NCBI GenBank assembly: GCA_964469935.1
Contig: CAYXZQ010000049.1
Span: 1 to 9,553, forward strand
From: CAYXZQ01 sp964469935
GTDB taxonomy: Archaea > Nanobdellota > Nanobdellia > Woesearchaeales > DSVV01
Direction: 5' to 3'
Length of the DNA stretch: 9,553 nucleotides
Part shown: piece after piece, positions 5,648 to 9,553 of the stretch
Numbering within the stretch: the first letter of the stretch is position 1
Layout: each line of letters starts with the position of its first letter
Made by a program: the position numbers and the translations under genes
The notes under the pieces: generated by a model
Seen by the model: the letters and a program-made list of their open reading frames with translations, nothing else
What the model was told of the DNA's origin: nothing
Database searches by the model: none

Positions 5648-7410
5648 TCAAAGTATCATGAAATCCAGGCATACCCTGAAGGTCCTCGGCGAATACTGGC
5701 CGCATTTCACCATATCCAATATCTTATGTTTCCTTTTAGCCTTTGCACATGCCTTCCTGACCTTCTCTTTGGCGAGATTGAAATCATCCTCGTGTAAAAA
5801 ATCATAGAAATGGATTATTGTCCCCTTCTGTGAAGCCCTGAGCGCGACATCAAGGAAGTTCTCTCCGCCTCTGGGCAGGGGCATGATAATCCTGTCGAAG
5901 ATCAAATATTTCTTGAGCATCTCATGGTACTTCCTGTAGGAGTCGAGCATCTCATGAGGGTTGTCCTCGTCCTTTGACGTGACTTCAATCACGCCGTAGT
6001 CTGCATAGGGCACGATCCTGCTGAAATCGACGTCCCCTTTCCCTATCTCGAATGCGTGAGGCGTGCCGGAGTCATGCTTCCTTAGATTAGTGTCCGCGAT
6101 GTGAAAATACGCACTGCTCCCGTTCTCCATGATGAAATCATAGAAGCTCTCGTCCGTCTTCCTACTCATGAAGAGATGGACCACATCAAGGCACAGCCTG
6201 AGCCCGGTCTTCCGGATGAATCTCCTGACATTCTCGACATCAGAGAAGAAGCCATGGGGGCAGTTCTCGACCATCGCCTTCTTCAGCCTGTTATTCGCCA
6301 CAGTCTCCTCGAGTACCTTTATGCTGTTTTTGTATCCTCTCTCCTCTTCCCTGTCCGTGTTCGCGTGGGCGACATATCCCGGCAGGCCGTATCTTTTGCA
6401 GAGCCCCTCGAGCACCCTGCAAGCCTTTACTGAATTGGCCACGACATCCTCATCTTCTGCTGATAGGTTCTGCTCCATTCCGTGGAGACGCATGGGCGCA
6501 TGCAGAGTAACTTCGATGCCCTTTTTCTTCAATCCCCTTATTGTCTTCTCTATCTTGTCCATGTTCTCATCCAGGTCATGAGGATGCAGATGTATCTCCA
6601 TGAGCCTGGGTCCCAGCTCCAGCCTCTTCTGCATCTGATTTTTGTCAATGCTCGACTTGAGGCCGATAATCCTGCCGAACATCCTGTCGACCACGTCCCT
6701 TGCATCGCCGTTGAAGAGAAACACGTTGCTGAGCTTGTTGAGCTTCATGTTCTCGATTGCATAGCTGTGGCCGACCGGGTTAAGCTCAATTCCGGTGATT
6801 GACTTTGCCCCCGTGTTCTTCGCAAGGACTATCGGGTATGGCGNNNNNNNNNNNNNNNNNNNNNNNNNNNNNNNNNNNNNNNNNNNNNNNNNNNNNNNNN
6901 NNNNNNNNNNNNNNNNNNNNNNNNNNNNNNNNNNNNNNNNNNNATTCCGGTGATTGACTTTGCCCCCGTGTTCTTCGCAAGGACTATCGGGTATGGCGCG
7001 CAGCCTGAGAACATGACTAGGACGTTCTCTCCCTTCTTCACCTGTCCGGCAATTCTCAGGCGCTCGTTCGACATCCTGGGCGAGAAATATACCTTCTCCA
7101 CATCGAGCTTGAGCCGCGCCTTGCTCTCGATATGGACAGTCTCCTTCTTTTTTTCACCTGCAAGAAATCTGTATTTCTGGGTCCGGAAGTCGCCTTCATG
7201 CGCACTGTCCTTCCTGAGCACAGTCCTTATGTTCTTCTGGCACTTGAGCAGGGTCTCTGCAATGAACTTCTCCTTCTTTCTAAGTGCATCATCAATCTCA
7301 AGTATAGCTATGTCGCCTATGGAGTCATAGGCTGTCTTGAGCATGGCCAGCTCTTCCTCTGTGAGGCCCTTGCTTACGAGCTCTTTGAAATTCGGCTGTT
7401 TTCGCTTCAT
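5648..7410 (-). CDS. trm5: Trm5-family tRNA (guanine37-N1)-methyltransferase with an inserted TIM barrel; broken here by an assembly gap
   Basis: Trm5 uses S-adenosylmethionine to methylate G37 next to the anticodon, which prevents frameshifting. Removing the 100 N and one of the flanking 55-bp copies joins the two halves in frame (1608 nt, 535 residues); the join reads SITG-IELNP. The N-terminal half has the D2-type RNA-binding region (about 28-105), VYFSPR (107-112), SAM motif MFSGCAPYP (133-141), the acidic Glu157, and GDARD (183-187). The fold resumes at FDRIIMPLP (453-461) and ends with IIHFYDF and YSPRTFRV, typical of archaeal Trm5. Between them sits a complete TIM barrel (about 195-450, listed separately). 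Motif I has Val-Met-Phe where many relatives have Asp-Met-Phe, and the catalytic-loop motif is MPLP rather than NLP. The start at 7410 lies 26 bases after a TATA box, so the transcript is probably leaderless. Trm5 assignment is firm; the role of the insert is unknown, and Trm5a versus Trm5b (wyosine side activity) cannot be decided. Confidence 0.88.
5906..6673 (-). other. Inserted TIM-barrel domain (xylose isomerase-like / endonuclease IV superfamily) inside Trm5
   Basis: About 256 residues lying between Trm5 strands, numbered here on the rejoined 535-residue protein (195-450). The pattern is that of the AP_endonuc_2/xylose isomerase-like barrel: first strand RIIGLKSS, then LMEIHLH, EVTLHAP, GYVAHAN, AMVEN, LRLCLDVVH, YFHIAD, HAFEIGKGDVDF and GVIEV. 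Candidate metal ligands by analogy with endonuclease IV are His252, His297, Glu330, Asp357, His360 (the D-x-x-H pair), His385, His400 and Glu424. The Asp two residues before the His400 equivalent is Thr. Most of the metal site is kept, so the domain may be catalytically active. Members act on sugars, sugar phosphates or abasic DNA; the sequence does not tell which. Both edges fall within one contig, so the insertion is not produced by the nearby gap. Confidence 0.85.
6789..6843. repeat. 55-bp contig-end copy 1 (assembly overlap)
   Basis: These 55 bp, directly left of the N run, are identical base for base to 6944-6998 directly right of it. They encode the Trm5 SAM motif I tail (APYPIVLAK...SITG on the minus strand), which should occur once. 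The length equals a common de Bruijn k-mer size, so this is best read as two contigs that overlap but were scaffolded with a gap. Confidence 0.93.
6844..6943. other. Scaffold gap, 100 N
   Basis: Exactly 100 unknown bases, the conventional placeholder for a gap of unknown size. The flanking identical 55-mers and the perfect reading frame after collapse indicate that no sequence is actually missing here. Left in place, the gap shifts the frame (155 extra bases) and splits one gene into two apparent fragments. Confidence 0.95.
6944..6998. repeat. 55-bp contig-end copy 2 (assembly overlap)
   Basis: Exact duplicate of 6789-6843 on the other side of the N run. This copy is the one continuous with the N-terminal half of the Trm5 gene. 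See the gap entry for why it is treated as an overlap and not as a biological repeat. Confidence 0.93.
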
Positions 7411-7431
7411 GTCTTAATTAGAAATTCTGGG

Positions 7432-7440
7432 TATTTATAA
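7432..7440 (-). promoter_or_regulatory. TATA box of the Trm5 gene
   Basis: On the minus strand this reads TTATAAATA within a longer A/T stretch (7432-7448). Its centre is about 26 bases before the ATG at 7410, and there is no Shine-Dalgarno sequence before that ATG, consistent with a leaderless transcript. Confidence 0.6.
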
Positions 7441-7480
7441 ATTTAAATGTTGCAGAAAAGCCAGAGTGATGTGTAAAGAA

Positions 7481-7495
7481 TAAAACATTTAAAAA
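7481..7495 (+). promoter_or_regulatory. BRE/TATA promoter of the secreted hydrolase gene
   Basis: TAAAAC followed by ATTTAAAAA (7487-7495) is centred about 25 bases before the ATG at 7516, with no Shine-Dalgarno sequence in between. It lies in the 105-bp divergent region shared with the Trm5 gene, but here the two TATA elements are separate, about 50 bp apart. Confidence 0.5.
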
Positions 7496-7515
7496 GCAAA
7501 AATCATGAAACCTGC

Positions 7516-9553
7516 ATGAGAAAGAATATTCTTGTCCTTTTACTTGTTCTCATTATATCCCTGTCCGGACTGGCAGCGGCTGAAAGGGGAAGGGTGAAGA
7601 TAGCGGACAATACTGTCGTCGCTGACAATGGCTGGCCGCTCAGAGGTGAGAACCCGCGGCTGAATGCGAACCAGAGGAGCGATGACCCTGCATACTGGGC
7701 TGAACTTAGAGACACTTTCCATATGAACACGGTCCGCATCCTGGTCTACAGGGAGCCCCAGAATTGGGGATGCTACAGGAATAAGATAACTGATGATGCG
7801 TCCAGGCAGGCCTGTATCGACAAGTATTCATGCCATCTCTGGGAGAATGACAATTCCTACTGCGAATGCTGCCCATGCGGAAACGACTGCCAATGCAGCT
7901 CATGGTACAATGACGGAAAGACCGACTGCACGATGAGCACATACAGCCCGACAGCATCAGCCAGTGATTTCGATGCCAACAATGACGGCCAGTTGACAGG
8001 AACTGAAAGGACGAATTGGTTGAATTTCATGGACACCAAGCTCCTGCCCCTGCTGGACCGCTGGGTAGATAATGCGGCTCATAACGGTTTTTATGCAATC
8101 ATAGACTACCACCCTGTAGGGGGATATGACAGGCTGGACGCAAAAGAGTGGTGGAGCATAGTCGCTCCCAGGTACAAGGACATGACGAATGTGATATATG
8201 AATACTGCAATGAGCCATCGAGATGGACGCCAAAAAGCTACAATACGGACGCTATTCAGTTCCAGAGAGACGGGTATAACCTGCTCAGGAGCCTGGCGCC
8301 TGACACGCACATAATCCTTTGGAGTTTCCCTGTACCAAACGGCCTCGTAAAACAGACAGTGGACAAGGCCCCGCAGATAGACTACAGCGATGCATCGGTC
8401 GGATTCCATATATATGGTGTGAACATATCTTCAATACAGGACTGCCGAGCTGACTACCCGGTCATGCAGACAGAAGTAGGGGGCAACAACCCGGCTGAAT
8501 ACAACAACGGCGTCCAATTGATGGAAGACCAGGGCATAAGCTGGATCACCCTTGACGGGACCAAGAAGAGCCCGCCAATAACAGTGACATGGGATGGTGA
8601 CCCGTATTTCAGCGCAGGAACATGCGAGGAAGGCTCTGCCTGCGACGACGGGGTCGCCTGCACAGAAGATGACACATGCGTCAGTGATGAATGCACAGGA
8701 ACACCGGATGACAGCCTATGTCCGCCGAAATCAGGATGCAGTTCAGCCAGGTGCACAGCAACAGGCTGTATCTATTCAGGCTGTGAGTCTGCAGGTTCAC
8801 TGGCATTATGGCTTCCTCTCGACGGAAACCTGTCTGACAGCTCAGGCAACAGCAACAACGGCGTAAATCACGGGGCTTTGTGGAGCCAGGACTGCTCTGC
8901 CAGTGATGAATGCCTGGCTTTCGGCAGCCCGAACAGCTATATCAGCATCCCTGACTCTGATTCGCTTGATCCGGGAAGCGGTTTCACCATCTCGCTATGG
9001 TACAGGCCAGGCTCGGATTCAGGCACCCACAGCATATTCGGCAAGAACAACGGCAACATCTATTCAGGCAACAGCTACGGCCTGATGCAGTCGGGCTCAT
9101 GGCTGTATTTCAAGGTCGATGATGCAGGCAACAACAACCTTGCGCCGAACTGGGGGCCGATAAGCAGGGGAATATGGCATCTCCTGGCAGGGGTGTTTGA
9201 CGGTTCCACTGCAACATTATATGTCGATGGTCAGAGCAGGGCATCAAAGGCCGACAGCACCTTTGGGAGCGTCAGGACGACAACACAGCCGGCATACATA
9301 GGAAGCCCGCTTGCAGCCTGGAGCCTGAACGGGACAATCGATGACGTGAGGGTATACGGCAAGGCATTGTCGGCCCAGGATATCCTGGACTTATACAACA
9401 ATGCCGCAGGTCCCTCAGGCATATGCGGAACATTTGCGGACATTGACAGCGACGGCCAGATCACGATTTCTGAATTGATCGATTATATTTCCAGCTGGAA
9501 AACAGGAAGCGTGACGATCGGCAGCCTGATTGATGCGATAGGGAAGTGGAAGG
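7516..9553 (+). CDS. Secreted GH5-like glycoside hydrolase with Cys-rich, LamG and EF-hand/dockerin-like regions (partial, no stop in window)
   Basis: At least 679 residues, open to the right edge. Residues 1-22 are a signal peptide (RKN, a hydrophobic core, then cleavage after AAA), so the protein is exported. The catalytic domain (about 25-355) has GH5 cellulase-type hallmarks: Arg74 (NTVRI), His199 (DYHP), acid/base Glu233 (CNEP), His298 and Tyr300 (FHIYG), nucleophile Glu320 (QTEVGG) and Trp343. Inserted in it are ten cysteines between 86 and 138, followed by a perfect EF-hand loop (Asp153 to Glu164). A Cys-rich linker (370-423) of the CDDGxxCTxxDTC type leads to a LamG/concanavalin-like domain (about 428-629), probably for glycan or surface binding. 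After it comes DIDSDGQITISE (642-653), an EF-hand/dockerin-like segment with spaced tryptophans. It probably degrades a beta-linked polysaccharide outside the cell. The substrate is not certain, and GH5-like folds of related clan families are possible. The ATG at 7505 is out of frame and stops after four codons. Confidence 0.85.
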   Translation, partial: MRKNILVLLLVLIISLSGLAAAERGRVKIADNTVVADNGWPLRGENPRLNANQRSDDPAYWAELRDTFHMNTVRILVYREPQNWGCYRNKITDDASRQACIDKYSCHLWENDNSYCECCPCGNDCQCSSWYNDGKTDCTMSTYSPTASASDFDANNDGQLTGTERTNWLNFMDTKLLPLLDRWVDNAAHNGFYAIIDYHPVGGYDRLDAKEWWSIVAPRYKDMTNVIYEYCNEPSRWTPKSYNTDAIQFQRDGYNLLRSLAPDTHIILWSFPVPNGLVKQTVDKAPQIDYSDASVGFHIYGVNISSIQDCRADYPVMQTEVGGNNPAEYNNGVQLMEDQGISWITLDGTKKSPPITVTWDGDPYFSAGTCEEGSACDDGVACTEDDTCVSDECTGTPDDSLCPPKSGCSSARCTATGCIYSGCESAGSLALWLPLDGNLSDSSGNSNNGVNHGALWSQDCSASDECLAFGSPNSYISIPDSDSLDPGSGFTISLWYRPGSDSGTHSIFGKNNGNIYSGNSYGLMQSGSWLYFKVDDAGNNNLAPNWGPISRGIWHLLAGVFDGSTATLYVDGQSRASKADSTFGSVRTTTQPAYIGSPLAAWSLNGTIDDVRVYGKALSAQDILDLYNNAAGPSGICGTFADIDSDGQITISELIDYISSWKTGSVTIGSLIDAIGKWK

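Noticed and set aside
5906..6673. The TIM barrel as a stand-alone gene chimerically joined to Trm5
   Set aside because: Both junctions lie inside ungapped sequence, both are in frame, and Trm5 resumes exactly at its next conserved strand, so a true insertion fits better.
6789..6998. A genuine 55-bp direct repeat or insertion-site duplication
   Set aside because: The two copies sit exactly at the edges of a 100-N gap, and collapsing them restores a continuous Trm5 frame with motif I present once. An assembly overlap explains everything.
6950..7330. A 126-residue plus-strand open frame opposite the start of Trm5
   Set aside because: It is the antisense of the conserved Trm5 N-terminal half, and its left end falls in the duplicated contig end.
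8594..8866. A 90-residue open frame on the plus strand
   Set aside because: It lies in another frame inside the continuous secreted hydrolase gene, which has clear domains through this region.
1..9553. CRISPR array, insertion sequence, or integrase/attachment site
   Set aside because: No regularly spaced repeats, no transposase or recombinase motifs and no terminal inverted repeats were seen in the window.

Overview
The window looks like chromosomal DNA from an archaeon, most likely an uncultivated DPANN-type lineage assembled from a metagenome. The archaeal signs are a proteasome-activating nucleotidase (PAN), an archaeal-type Trm5 tRNA methyltransferase, and A/T-rich TATA boxes about 25-27 bases upstream of start codons that lack a Shine-Dalgarno sequence, as expected for leaderless transcripts. 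The DPANN placement is an inference from gene content (an M16 peptidase, and a secreted Cys-rich/LamG/EF-hand protein).

Left part (1-5509): a cluster of protein-degradation genes. On the minus strand lie the first 16 codons of an unrecognised gene (1-49) and an M16 zinc peptidase (199-1398). A 46-bp divergent promoter separates the M16 gene from a plus-strand pair: an M24 Xaa-Pro peptidase (1445-2506) and a long M29-like aminopeptidase (2525-4291), which form an operon. PAN (4370-5509) follows with its own promoter, preceded by an inverted repeat. Together these could unfold proteins into a 20S proteasome (not in this window) and trim the resulting peptides.

Middle (5510-7410): an intergenic stretch holds a possible 75-nt small RNA on the minus strand (5538-5612), with a TATA box at the expected distance. 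Next is one minus-strand gene (5648-7410) that appears broken only because of an assembly gap. A run of 100 N (6844-6943) is flanked by two identical 55-bp copies of the same sequence. Removing one copy and the N run restores a single 535-codon frame. The protein is a Trm5-family tRNA(G37) methyltransferase whose Rossmann fold is interrupted, between the GD motif and the MPLP motif, by a complete TIM barrel of the xylose isomerase/endonuclease IV superfamily (about 256 residues). This nested architecture is the most unusual thing in the window.

Right part (7411-9553): a divergent promoter region, then a gene that runs off the right end (7516 to at least 9553). It encodes a secreted multidomain protein: signal peptide, GH5-like glycoside hydrolase domain carrying a ten-cysteine insertion and an EF-hand loop, Cys-rich linker, LamG-like domain, and a C-terminal EF-hand/dockerin-like segment.
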